From: Bradyrhizobium neotropicale
Lineage (GTDB): Bacteria; Pseudomonadota; Alphaproteobacteria; Rhizobiales; Xanthobacteraceae
NCBI RefSeq assembly: GCF_001641695.1
Contig: NZ_LSEF01000110.1
Coordinates: forward strand, 1 to 34,115
Length of the DNA: 34,115 bases
Direction: 5' to 3'
Every line of letters starts with the position of its first letter. Within the stretch, counting starts at the first letter, position 1. The position numbers were made by a program, and so were the translations under genes. The notes beneath the pieces were generated by a model, which had not been told where the DNA came from, ran no database searches, and saw nothing but the letters and a program-made list of their open reading frames with translations. Positions 25,468 to 33,477 of this stretch are shown piece by piece.

Positions 25468-26763
25468 TCAGGGAGCAGTTTGCGTTTTCTGCAAAAGGCG
25501 TTCGCAGTCCCTGGCTCGGATGCTCAACGCACTGGCCAACCGCTCAACGATCTCATTCTCAAGCCCCTCCTTTTTCGCGCGCGCGTGAATGTCCGCTACA
25601 AGGTCGGGGATCTGCTTGGCCATGGAAACCAGACTTGCAACAAGTTCATCCGCATCGACGCGCGTCTCGCGCGCAAACTTTTGCCATTGGCGCAAGCCGA
25701 TCTGGTCGAGTTTGTATTCCCCACCGACTTTCATCGCGAGCTTGATCTTGCGCAGGTCGATGTCTTTGTAGGGCAGAATGCTGGCAACGTCGTAAAGCGG
25801 CGCAAGCCGGACATGGGGGCCGCTGGCCAGGAGCAGGGAGTAGTTCTTGGCGTGCGCGTCAGTGCCGCCAATGAGCCAATTGAACCCCAAGGCGTTGACG
25901 AATGTCTCCACGTCGGCCGCCCGGTCTGTGGAGTGGGTGCGCAGGAGCTCGACGACGTCGGACGGGGTCGGCCCACCTTCATTCTGGTACTTGCGGGTCG
26001 GCAGGATGCCCATGGCCTGGCAGATGTCTTCCTGATGGACTCGAATGATGTCGTTGCCGCTGACGTGCCTGTCGTAGCGCTCAACGACGATGGCGATCTC
26101 GTTCTTGAACCGCATGACCCCTGTATCGGCCACCGGCAGTCCGAGGTCTCGTGCGAGCCGCAGGCAGATATGCTCGTTCTCCGCATGTCCGTCGAAATGC
26201 CCGGTGGGCGGCTTCAGGATGTGCGTGGTCGGAACTCGTCCGGATGGAATGCCCCATTGCCCCTTCTTCAATAGAAGGGCCGTCTTCGGCTGTGCACCTG
26301 CAAGACTAAATTGTCCCGTGTCACGCGGCAGGCGCCATGCCGCGTGATCTTCGCGCAAGGCCTTAAGGCGTTTGGCGATCTCCGCCTCGTCGAGCCATTC
26401 GGTCTTGTCGTCCTTGCCGCTTCGCAGAGCTTCGAGACGATCTGGTGCAACGAACTGGATGGCGCCCGCGCAGTCTTCCCCTACGTTGGAGATGAGCGCG
26501 AAGACGTTGCGGGCGGAAACCTGGAATTTCTTGGCCCAGCGATCGAGCACCTGTTCATTGTCGGGCAGAAGGCCCCACAAGAAGGCCTGTACGACGGCCG
26601 AACCATGTTCCTGTGCGGCCAGCGGCATCGAAAGCGAAAGCGGGTAAGCTCCGGCTGATCCACGCCAATCATCGTTATAGATAAAGGCCAACCGGCCGCG
26701 CGCATCGTTGCGCAGGCGGCCGATTTCACCGCCGTCCAGAAGTGCGACAAGCTCGTTTGTCAT
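25468..26763 (-). CDS. hipA: HipA-type serine/threonine kinase toxin
   Basis: 431 residues. HipA toxins phosphorylate tRNA synthetases and slow growth. Seen: the N-terminal small domain (LLPDNEQVLDRWAKKF), the ATP-binding region SLAGAQPKTALLL (near 152), THILKPP, the activation loop area QEDICQAMGI and the catalytic loop GGTDAHAKNYSLLL (near 298), with LAPLYDVAS following. All kinase motifs appear intact. Its start overlaps the hipB stop by four bases. Unlike the other toxins in the window it shows no lesion. Confidence 0.93.
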   Translation of the reverse strand: MTNELVALLDGGEIGRLRNDARGRLAFIYNDDWRGSAGAYPLSLSMPLAAQEHGSAVVQAFLWGLLPDNEQVLDRWAKKFQVSARNVFALISNVGEDCAGAIQFVAPDRLEALRSGKDDKTEWLDEAEIAKRLKALREDHAAWRLPRDTGQFSLAGAQPKTALLLKKGQWGIPSGRVPTTHILKPPTGHFDGHAENEHICLRLARDLGLPVADTGVMRFKNEIAIVVERYDRHVSGNDIIRVHQEDICQAMGILPTRKYQNEGGPTPSDVVELLRTHSTDRAADVETFVNALGFNWLIGGTDAHAKNYSLLLASGPHVRLAPLYDVASILPYKDIDLRKIKLAMKVGGEYKLDQIGLRQWQKFARETRVDADELVASLVSMAKQIPDLVADIHARAKKEGLENEIVERLASALSIRARDCERLLQKTQTAP

Positions 26764-27047
26764 GTTCTGCTCTTCTTGGCTTTGGCGACGATGGCGTTGA
26801 TGTCGATGGCGCTACGGGCTGATCTGCGGCTGGTCATCTGCTGGTCGTCGGCATCCAACGGAATGCCGAGGGCATCGAGCGCCCGCAGCACGAGCGCCAG
26901 CTCCGCGCGCGGGTGGCCATGCTCGATGTCGATGACCCACTGACGGCTGACGCCGATCTGCTTGGCTAGGGTCGACTGGTCGAGTTTTAGACGTTTGCGC
27001 CTGTCCCTGATGACGGCGCCGAGGTCGGCGGGGGTGCGAATGAGCAT
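26760..27047 (-). CDS. hipB: HipB-type antitoxin and repressor
   Basis: 95 residues. A Cro/C1-type helix-turn-helix: LGAVIRDRRKRLKLDQSTLA then IGVSRQWVIDIEHGHP, and a basic C-terminal tail that often contacts HipA. The ATG at 27047 is chosen; a TTG at 27059 lies in the same frame. HipB binds operators upstream and neutralises HipA; the four palindromes just upstream are its likely sites. Confidence 0.9.
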   Translation of the reverse strand: MLIRTPADLGAVIRDRRKRLKLDQSTLAKQIGVSRQWVIDIEHGHPRAELALVLRALDALGIPLDADDQQMTSRRSARSAIDINAIVAKAKKSRT

Positions 27048-27059
27048 GGATGGATCCAA

Positions 27060-27156
27060 TGTCAGCGTTCGCTTACATTAACATATGTCAGCGCTCGCTG
27101 ACAATTGATAATTGTCGCCGTTCGCCGACATTTTCAAATGTCAGCGATCGCTGACA
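27060..27156. promoter_or_regulatory. Four evenly spaced palindromic operators of hipBA
   Basis: Four 18-base palindromes of the form TGTCAGCG-NT-CGCTGACA start at 27060, 27086, 27113 and 27139 (spacing 26, 27, 26). The second and fourth are perfect in their arms; the first has TTACA instead of TGACA, and the third has GCCG/CGCC in place of AGCG/CGCT and remains symmetrical. Multiple spaced operators fit cooperative HipB binding. Confidence 0.9.
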
Positions 27157-27160
27157 TTAC

Positions 27161-27583
27161 CAAGAGATAACCGAGTCCAATGGGCGACATTCAGCCACAG
27201 ATCCGAGCGGAGCTATCAAAATCTAAGTTTTCATCGGTTTCTCGTCCTTAAGTTGTTCCTGACGACGAAATGAAGACTTCAATAGTCTATGGCGAGAGAA
27301 ACCGCCCCTTCGAGAGGACTTAAGTCGCGCTGAGGATAATCTTGAATCTACCGTTGCGGGCGGCCACGCATCACGACCGCGCGGTCCAACAACAGGCCGA
27401 ATCCAAAGAGCTGATCCGGATCGTGGAGGGCATCTATGGCAAGCTCAATGGTCGTTCGGAGGAGATAAAGAACGCGCGCCTTACCTCGCCAAGCCCCGAT
27501 CTCCGCATCGAACTCCGAAACGGAGTGCCGGCTCCCGGAGAGTTCGCTTGGACCAGATGCCGGGTTTCGCTCGACAAGCATCT
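27161..27583. other. No supportable gene
   Basis: ORFs overlap on both strands around 27342-27608. The plus-strand one contains ESKELIRIVEGIYGKLNGRS, helical and plausible, but lacks a ribosome site and a known family; I do not call it. Confidence 0.4.
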
Positions 27584-27856
27584 CTATGCCTCTATGCCCA
27601 GCGTATAGCGCGACAATCTGGGTGGGGAGCTTCCACCCAAATTGCCGCGCGGCATGCGGCGCTGTTCCGGTGACGGGGCGTGGGCGGCCCAAGCGAGCGC
27701 GCGGGCGTTCTTAACCTGCCCGTCGCCGTGTTCCTCGGCGAAGGCGACGAAGCCCCTGAGCAGGATATGCTGGATGCGGAACTTGAATCCCAGTAAGCGC
27801 TGCAGGGCTACGTATCTGGCAAGATCTTGGCTCAAGATCGCGCTTCTCCCGGCCAC
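27584..27856 (-). pseudogene. N-terminal fragment of a RIT-type tyrosine recombinase
   Basis: DLARYVALQRLLGFKFRIQH and LLRGFVAFAEEHGDGQV is the core-binding domain of recombinases found as trios (RIT elements). The 'APSPEQRR' ending belongs to the family, but the catalytic domain is missing: the frame stops near 27584 in unrelated sequence. The start overlaps the preceding recombinase by 25 bases, as in intact trios. Confidence 0.7.
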
Positions 27857-28074
27857 GGCTGCGCGATCTGCTGCAGCATGAGAATGTCGACCTTGGCGTA
27901 GTGCGCGGTCATATCAGGCGGCCGATGTCGGAGCACAGTTCCGAGCATGTCGAGCGTGGCGCCGCCCCGCAGCATGGCAGTCGCCGCCCAGTGCCGGAGC
28001 AGATTGGTGCCCTTTGAGGGCGCGGCGATGCCGGCCCTGTTCGAGCGCTCGTCGGACAACACGCGACCGTTCAT
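27832..28074 (-). pseudogene. C-terminal fragment of a second RIT-type tyrosine recombinase
   Basis: It reads GTNLLRHWAATAMLRGGATL and VLRHRPPDMTAHYAKVDILM, which carries the Arg-His box (LLRH, HR) and the catalytic Tyr (HYAKVD), ending IAQPWPGE. The family normally has Ser where LLRHWA has Trp. The N-terminal two thirds are absent; 28075-28117 is the junction with the next gene. Confidence 0.75.
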
Positions 28075-28117
28075 GCTCCTACACGCTGAGAACTTCGCGA
28101 TTGAGCGAACGTAATCG

Positions 28118-29122
28118 CTAGTGAGTTCCAGTGAGGATCTGGACGCAGCCGATCACGACCTCGATCAGGATGAGCACGACCACGGCGACCTCCAGCCGAA
28201 GCGAGCGTTGCGTGTCGATAATATCCGTTAGCGCATTCCCAGTTTCGGAGATCGCCTTGAGCTTGCGCTCGAGCGTGTCGAGACGCTCCTGCAGCTCATA
28301 TTCGTCCTCCAGACGCGAATAGAGACGGTCGAGCCCAGGCTTCTCCCAGAGTACGTCGGGCTTCTCCGCGACGGCGACCCGGCCTGCGACGCCCTGCTGC
28401 ACCAGCAGCACGTTACCAATCAGTTGCAGGATTCCCTTGCGTCGGCGCGGCGTGCGGCCGCGCTGGGCGAGCTCACGCGCAAAGGGCTCGATGACGTCAA
28501 AGACGGCGGCGACGCGGCGCTCGTCGCGGGTAAGCGCCGTGCTTTTGGCGATCGCGTCGGCGATCAGGAGCAGCCGGTCGTCGGAGAATTTGGCGATGCA
28601 GATTGGCCCGCCCGGCTGGATCGTCTCAGAGGTTTCGTCGTTGCAGAGCTGCGCCTGCACGGTCTCTTCCTCGTAGGGGCTGAATTCGCCGACCACGCGC
28701 GGCTTCAAGATGTCGATCAGAGCCTTCTCTTCGGAGGGCAAGAGGCCGATCAGCACCACGATGCCGTAGCGGAAGATCACGGCGAGTCCAGCATGGACGC
28801 GGAACGCGACGGGCGTTGATGACACCAGCGTTCCGATCTCCAGACCCGCGGCATTGATGCAGTCGCCCAGCATCAGAGCGCGAATCCGCAAACCCGGCGT
28901 GGGGTCCTGCCCGGGTAATGTTGCGGGCGTGCCCACAGAGAGTTGATCGGCGTTCACACGAAGATCCTGCTTGGACAGATGCAGATTACCGTTTGCTTGT
29001 TTGCTCGTCGAGAAGCGACGGCCGCACGCCGCAAGGGCCGCCATTTTTGCAGGGGTGTAGTCAGTCGCACTGTCCCGACAATCTTCGCGATAAAAGTCAA
29101 TTACATTCGTCGGAGCGCGCAC
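28118..29122 (-). CDS. RMD1/DUF155-family protein with C-terminal membrane anchor
   Basis: Up to 334 residues. The core, RIRALMLGDCINAAGLEIG through VAFRVHAGLAVIFRYGIVVL and LKPRVVGEFSPYEEE, is the DUF155 domain. A charged coiled coil (DEYELQERLDTLERKLKAIS) precedes one C-terminal membrane helix (LRLEVAVVVLILIEVVIGCV), as in yeast Rmd1 and bacterial homologues. Function in bacteria is not settled. The true start is unclear: the first 55 residues look unlike the family and a GTG at 28957 (VNADQLSVG) would give about 279 residues, close to the usual size. No neighbours of obvious relation. Confidence 0.8.
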   Translation of the reverse strand: MRAPTNVIDFYREDCRDSATDYTPAKMAALAACGRRFSTSKQANGNLHLSKQDLRVNADQLSVGTPATLPGQDPTPGLRIRALMLGDCINAAGLEIGTLVSSTPVAFRVHAGLAVIFRYGIVVLIGLLPSEEKALIDILKPRVVGEFSPYEEETVQAQLCNDETSETIQPGGPICIAKFSDDRLLLIADAIAKSTALTRDERRVAAVFDVIEPFARELAQRGRTPRRRKGILQLIGNVLLVQQGVAGRVAVAEKPDVLWEKPGLDRLYSRLEDEYELQERLDTLERKLKAISETGNALTDIIDTQRSLRLEVAVVVLILIEVVIGCVQILTGTH

Positions 29123-30502
29123 GCGAGGACACAGTCACTTCCATCGCGATGAGGTCGGCCTTCTGTCATCTTGGGCAAGTTGCACCTACTGTTCGTTCGG
29201 GAGCGCCGTTTAATGCTGCGATCATGTTCCGCTCGTGGTCAAGCGGTTCGACGTCGCATTGTCGCGGCTGAAGCCAATAACGAGCAAGTGACCGTCTCAT
29301 GGTTGAGGCTAGCGCGTACACTTCGACCCAGCGAAGCATGTCAAGGATGAGCAGTTGGGCTGATGAGTCTCTATCCGCTTCTACTCGAGTTTCTGCCGCG
29401 CGAACATTGCGGACCAATCAAGCCCCTGCACGGGGCCGAAGAAGCCATGTCGCAGTTCGGTGCTTGGTTCCGTGGAAGACGTCAACGCCTTGTGGGCAAA
29501 GCCTGCGCGCTGCCTCTACGGCGTCCTCCAACTTCGAGTCCTGCGACGCAAAGGTCCATTTACCCGGCCGGGGCATGCGCAACAACCTACGGGAATTGAT
29601 AGGCCGGCTTCCTCTTGGTTGCCAGGAAGGAGTGCCGGAAATCTTAGCGCAAACATTGGGCTGTGAAGGAAGTGGACCTTTACCGCGGTTTGCTCCGCAA
29701 CGTCAGATCCCGTCGTCAGCACCCCATAGTCTTCCAAATTGCCGAACATGAGAGTATTGAACCAACCCTCGCATCAGCGGTGATGCCGTTCGTCGCAGGC
29801 GCACGTTCATGCAGAAGCCGGTGTCGGTGGAAGGCCATCGCCGGGCCATAGAGGACAGCTTCAAACCGCCAAACGGGCTCGCAATAAATCCATTTGGATG
29901 TGCTCGTCGGAAACTGATTGCCTTTCCGTAAGCACCCGCCGGCTGCGCGGACGTTGCAGCGCCAGTCGGACTTAGGCGCGGACATACTACCAGACTTGAT
30001 AGTCTCTTTGCTCTTCAAATATCAGCTAAGTTGAGCTGTTTCGGAAGGTACATGTCGTGCGCGCAAAGCGCGCCCGGGAGGGAAGACGAATCGATGCCGT
30101 TTGATTTCACCGCAGCGTCATACCTCTCTCAATGGTTGCCCCATTCGCTCAACTTGTGTCGCCCCTGCGATCGTGTCGCCTCGTCTTCCGTTGGCAATTG
30201 CCCCCCGCCTTCAAGCGCTCATCGCTTATCCGCGCGAGAACAGGTTCCTGCTAAATCACACTGTGCGATCCGTTCGCATGCGGAACGCGTCGCAATTCGA
30301 ACCCGTTCCTTGGCTAATGCGCCCGCCGTTTGGGCACCTAATCTTCTCTCTTGCGTCAGATTGGCATGCCGAAGTTTTCGCGCGAGCCGGCGCTTATTTG
30401 ATCGCGGTCAATGTGGGATACGACACAGTAATCGATCGTATATGCTAACTGGCGGTCTGGAATCCGCTCCGGCTTTGATCGGCCAAATTGAAGAGCATTC
30501 GC
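29123..30502. other. Long degenerate stretch, no supportable gene
   Basis: Many overlapping short ORFs on both strands, none with family motifs. One coding-like block on the minus strand (about 29430-29585) reads MPRPGKWTFASQDSKLEDAV and RRLCPQGVDVFHGTKH and stops at TGA; it may be a remnant I cannot name. Base composition is more mixed than in the catabolic locus. No nod box, tRNA or IS end was found. Confidence 0.5.
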
Positions 30503-30873
30503 ATGAACAACGTCATTTCCCTTGTAGTGCGTAGAGCGTCCCGTCCCGCAGCGTCGAACTGTTGGCTGGGATCACCGCCGAAGTCAAAAAGTTCCCTTAT
30601 GACGTCACCCGTCGCGCCCGTGCCCGAAAGCTTCGTTGGTCGAAAAACGGCAGCCCGGAACGGCGCGCCAAGCGCAAGCAAATTATCGCGCGCGGCGGAG
30701 CTTCGACGCGTATGAGGATCGCTGAGCACCGGGAGGCGGCCGTTTTCCGCTTCGATGAGTATGTGAGCGCCTATTGTGTCGCGAAAACCGCTGGGGCGCC
30801 GCGAGCGCGGCTAGCGGAGCTGGATGAGGCGTCGACCGCCGCAAGCGCTGAGATGTTCAAGGCGGCCACCTGA
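30503..30873 (+). pseudogene. Small rhizobial hypothetical protein, probably frameshifted
   Basis: The ATG at 30503 gives MNNVISLVVRRASRPAASN. The sequence that resembles the rest of a common Bradyrhizobium small-protein family (FPYDVTRRARARKLRWSKNG, SPERRAKRK) lies in another frame from about 30562, ending FDEYVSAYCVAKTAGAPRAR and a stop at 30871. The family is recognised only by its 'SKNG(T/S)PE' signature and start. Function unknown. Confidence 0.4.
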
Positions 30874-31189
30874 TGCTGCTCGATCCCCGACGACCGCGAG
30901 AAGACTGGCGAAGCTGTCCGCTTACCTCCGCTGTCTGCGTGAGGTCGGTTCCGTGTATAATGCGAGCCCCTACCTCCCCGAAAGGTCAACGGCGAATTCT
31001 GGCTGCTCGCGTTCCTTCGCACGGTATTGAGCGCCAGCCGGCGCATAGGGCGGAAGGCCGATTTTCTGATCTTTGCGCGGTCCGTCAGGAACTACATGCA
31101 GCAGCAGGCGCACAGCGACCGATCGGTCGGCCAGACATGGACGAGGCAATCAAGGTCTATCGGACCGAAAATTCAACTGAGAATGCAAA
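30874..31189. other. Gap before the polyamine genes, eroded coding sequence possible
   Basis: A plus-strand ORF runs from 30873 and its TGA (31191) overlaps the speH ATG by four bases, but its residues are low-complexity. Another frame has EFWLLAFLRTVLSASRRIGR and ADFLIFARSVRNYMQQQAHS, which looks more coding. I cannot assign either. Confidence 0.35.
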
Positions 31190-31597
31190 ATGACTGATGA
31201 CGGAGCGATTGATGCTGGACCGGTAAAATCTATTGGTGGACCTCATATCCTGCTTGACCTTTGGGAAGCTAACCACCTTTACGATCCGTCCATCGCGGAA
31301 GACGCAATTCGAAAAGCTGTTCGCGCAGCGAAGGCGACGCTGATCCACCTTCATGTGCATAGGTTCTTCCCAAGTCATGGCGTTTCGGCAGTGGCGTTGC
31401 TGGCTGAATCGCACATGACCTTACATACTTGGCCTGAGAGCGGCTACGTGGCTGCTGATGTTTTTGTCTGTGGCAGCGGTGATGTAAAAAGTGCAGTCGC
31501 GGTTTTGATCGAGGCTTTCCAGCCTAAACGATCTGACGTCCGCAGTGTAAGAAGAGGTAACGGTCAGGCAGGTAGAGCTTACGACCAAAGCCCATAA
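31190..31597 (+). CDS. speH: S-adenosylmethionine decarboxylase proenzyme
   Basis: 135 residues. It makes decarboxylated AdoMet, the aminopropyl donor for polyamines, and is a pyruvoyl enzyme that cleaves itself. The cleavage site is LAESHMTLHTWPE: Glu73-Ser74, with His76 and the following 'HTWPE' conserved, and Cys94 (VFVCG) matches the catalytic Cys. Length is usual for the bacterial class 1B enzyme, with a somewhat longer N- and C-terminus. The aminopropyltransferase follows 232 bases downstream on the same strand, probably as one functional unit. Confidence 0.92.
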   Translation: MTDDGAIDAGPVKSIGGPHILLDLWEANHLYDPSIAEDAIRKAVRAAKATLIHLHVHRFFPSHGVSAVALLAESHMTLHTWPESGYVAADVFVCGSGDVKSAVAVLIEAFQPKRSDVRSVRRGNGQAGRAYDQSP

Positions 31598-31829
31598 GGG
31601 CTGCGCCGCGGCCAGACGTGGTCGCGGGAGGGGGATGCGATCGGCGGTCATGAACCGTCGACAGCGGGGCACAACGCAGCAAGGGAGCCGATCAGTTCGG
31701 CTCGCCGGACCTCTCGCATCGGGCTACTGCTGCTCACACTCATAGTCCTTCACAGGCAGACATAGTTTCGCGCCAATCTCGTCAAGTCACTGCATCTGGA
31801 TTTGTCGTCCGCACTGCACAGGGTCTCGA
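31598..31829. other. Intergenic gap between the two polyamine genes
   Basis: 232 bases with no ORF I would call. No terminator with a T-tract is evident, so read-through from the decarboxylase is possible. Confidence 0.4.
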
Positions 31830-32843
31830 ATGATGAGTGAGAATTCTTCTTCGCATACGCACAGACCCGTGATGTCAACGCAAGACAATCAACATTCGAC
31901 TTATCTTGCGTTCTCAGAAGACAGCGATAACTTCGATAGATACAACTATTGTCTGCGCCGCATCATTCATCTCAGCCATACGCCTTTTCAAGCTGTATGC
32001 GTTGCGGAGACCGCGAATTATGGCGTCACTCTTTTCTTGGACGGCATGATCCAAAGCGCTGCTTTGGATCAGGAACTGTATCACGAACTCTTGGTCCAAC
32101 CCGCGATGCTCGCTCATCCAGCACCTAGGACTGTACTAGTTATCGGCGGGGGAGAAGGAGCGACCATTTGGCAGACGCTACGCCATAAGTCGGTCGAGAC
32201 GGCAACGATGGTTGATCTCGACAGCGAGCTGATTAATATATGCCGGGAATATCTGAAAGACTGGCATCGAGGCGCCTTCGACGATCCCCGATGCAGGGTT
32301 GTTTTCTTGGATGGTAGAGAGTTCATCGTAAACGACCAAGACCTTTATGATGTCATTATCATCGATTTGAGCGATCTCGTTTCCGACAGCCCGGCGCTGG
32401 CTCTCTACACTCGGGAATTTTATCTGCGTATCAAAAGGCGGCTGAGGCCTGGCGGCGTTGTTGCCGTTCAGGCGCTGAGGTTTTCTTTTGCTGACGGCCG
32501 CGCTCATGCAATGCTGGCGCGAACGCTCAAGAGCGTCTTTGAGCAAGTTCATAGTTACAGCGCGTTGATTCCCTCATTCTTGCGAGGTTGGGGATTTCTC
32601 GTCGCATCTGACTGGTTCGACCCGAACCGACTATCCGCGTCGGCTATGAATTCGACAATCTCAAAACGTTTGGAGGTATCTCTCTCTCACTTAACCGGTG
32701 AATTCTTTAGGTCGTGTTGTACCCATTGCTCACAAGCGCAAAGGCTGCTTGCGTCGGACGGGCCTATCTTTGAAGATAATAAGATGGGCGATCTCGAAAA
32801 GATACTCACACAACTAGGTGAACACGTACCTCAAGCAAAGTAA
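31830..32843 (+). CDS. Aminopropyltransferase, thermospermine-synthase-like
   Basis: 337 residues (the start could be the ATG at 31833 or at 31872, MSTQDNQ). It transfers the aminopropyl group to a polyamine. Seen: LDGMIQSAALDQELYHELLV (near 70), AdoMet-binding VIGGGEGAT (104-112), DLDSELI (129-135), DGREF (161-165), and the substrate-loop region IIDLSDLVSDSPALALYTRE (177-196). In classical spermidine synthases the motif is GGGDGG and the loop DSSDP; here GEGAT, 'DL.D.V', 'LYT..FY' and 'IPSF...WG...ASD' match plant/bacterial thermospermine synthases (ACL5 type). The product is inferred and could still be spermidine. Confidence 0.85.
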   Translation: MMSENSSSHTHRPVMSTQDNQHSTYLAFSEDSDNFDRYNYCLRRIIHLSHTPFQAVCVAETANYGVTLFLDGMIQSAALDQELYHELLVQPAMLAHPAPRTVLVIGGGEGATIWQTLRHKSVETATMVDLDSELINICREYLKDWHRGAFDDPRCRVVFLDGREFIVNDQDLYDVIIIDLSDLVSDSPALALYTREFYLRIKRRLRPGGVVAVQALRFSFADGRAHAMLARTLKSVFEQVHSYSALIPSFLRGWGFLVASDWFDPNRLSASAMNSTISKRLEVSLSHLTGEFFRSCCTHCSQAQRLLASDGPIFEDNKMGDLEKILTQLGEHVPQAK

Positions 32844-33237
32844 CAAAGCCCGATGCGCCCCCTCGACCAGTTTGTGAGAGGGCTATGTTGAGCCATATTT
32901 TTCTGCGTCGGACAATATCTGTTTCACGACGCAAGATCCCGATTTGTCAATGCGATCATTTTCAAAGTTGGCGGCGTCCTGACTTCCTGACTTTAAAATC
33001 CACGCTGTGGTACAATTCCAACGATATGGCGGAGACACGTTGGCCGCGCGCTCGCGGGCGTGACGCCGCATCTGATGGTGACCGCCCCCTATGGCGCGAA
33101 TTACGACCCGAACTAGCGCGAGCGCGTCTGTCGCAGCGACGGCACCTAGTTCAGCGCTGGCGCTAGCGGCCTCGTCCTCAACGACGATCGCGATGATTGG
33201 ACCGAACCTGTGTATCCATTCGGCGTAGGCCACAGGA
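32844..33237. other. Gap between aminopropyltransferase and IS66 passenger, possible IS66 left part
   Basis: A minus-strand ORF starts with GTG at 33233, five bases after the passenger stop, and reads AYAEWIHRFGPIIAIVVEDE before becoming low-complexity. It may be a second passenger or a shadow. The end of the IS66 element must lie here, but I could not identify its inverted repeat because the other end is off the window. Confidence 0.35.
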
Positions 33238-33477
33238 TCACCGCTTCAGCAGTCCGGGGTTTTCCTTGTAGAGCCTGATGAGCTCGATCAGGTTCTCGAT
33301 TCCAAAGTCGGTGAACGCCTTGACGCCATCTTCTCCGACGCCATTGACCCAGATGACCCCGTCCTCGATCTCCACTTCAATCGAGATGTCGCGGAGCCAA
33401 TCTTCGTCTTCACCAAGGTCCTTGGCGACCTGGGTGATGGTGGTGACGTGATGGACTTTGTTGACGTGCGTGGTCAT
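33238..33477 (-). CDS. IS66-associated passenger protein, unknown function
   Basis: 79 residues from ATG 33477, which overlaps the transposase stop (ATGA). It starts MTTHVNKVHHVTTITQVAKD and continues with an acidic LGEDEDWLRDISIEVEIEDG and FGIENLIELIRLYKENP. Small acidic proteins with this start ride behind IS66 transposases in Bradyrhizobium and related genomes; role unknown. The 'TQVAKDLGEDEDWL' part could be a short helix-turn-helix. Confidence 0.8.
   Translation of the reverse strand: MTTHVNKVHHVTTITQVAKDLGEDEDWLRDISIEVEIEDGVIWVNGVGEDGVKAFTDFGIENLIELIRLYKENPGLLKR

Noticed and set aside
27060..27156. Four repeats considered as a short CRISPR array
   Set aside because: Repeats are 18-base palindromes with only 8-9 base gaps, no spacers of normal length and no cas genes; they are hipBA operators.
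27348..27692. Minus-strand ORF next to the RIT remnant
   Set aside because: Competes with an equally plausible plus-strand ORF; no family or start signal supports either.
30031..30534. Plus-strand ORF of 167 codons in the degenerate stretch
   Set aside because: Serine/arginine-rich composition typical of noncoding frames and no recognisable domain.
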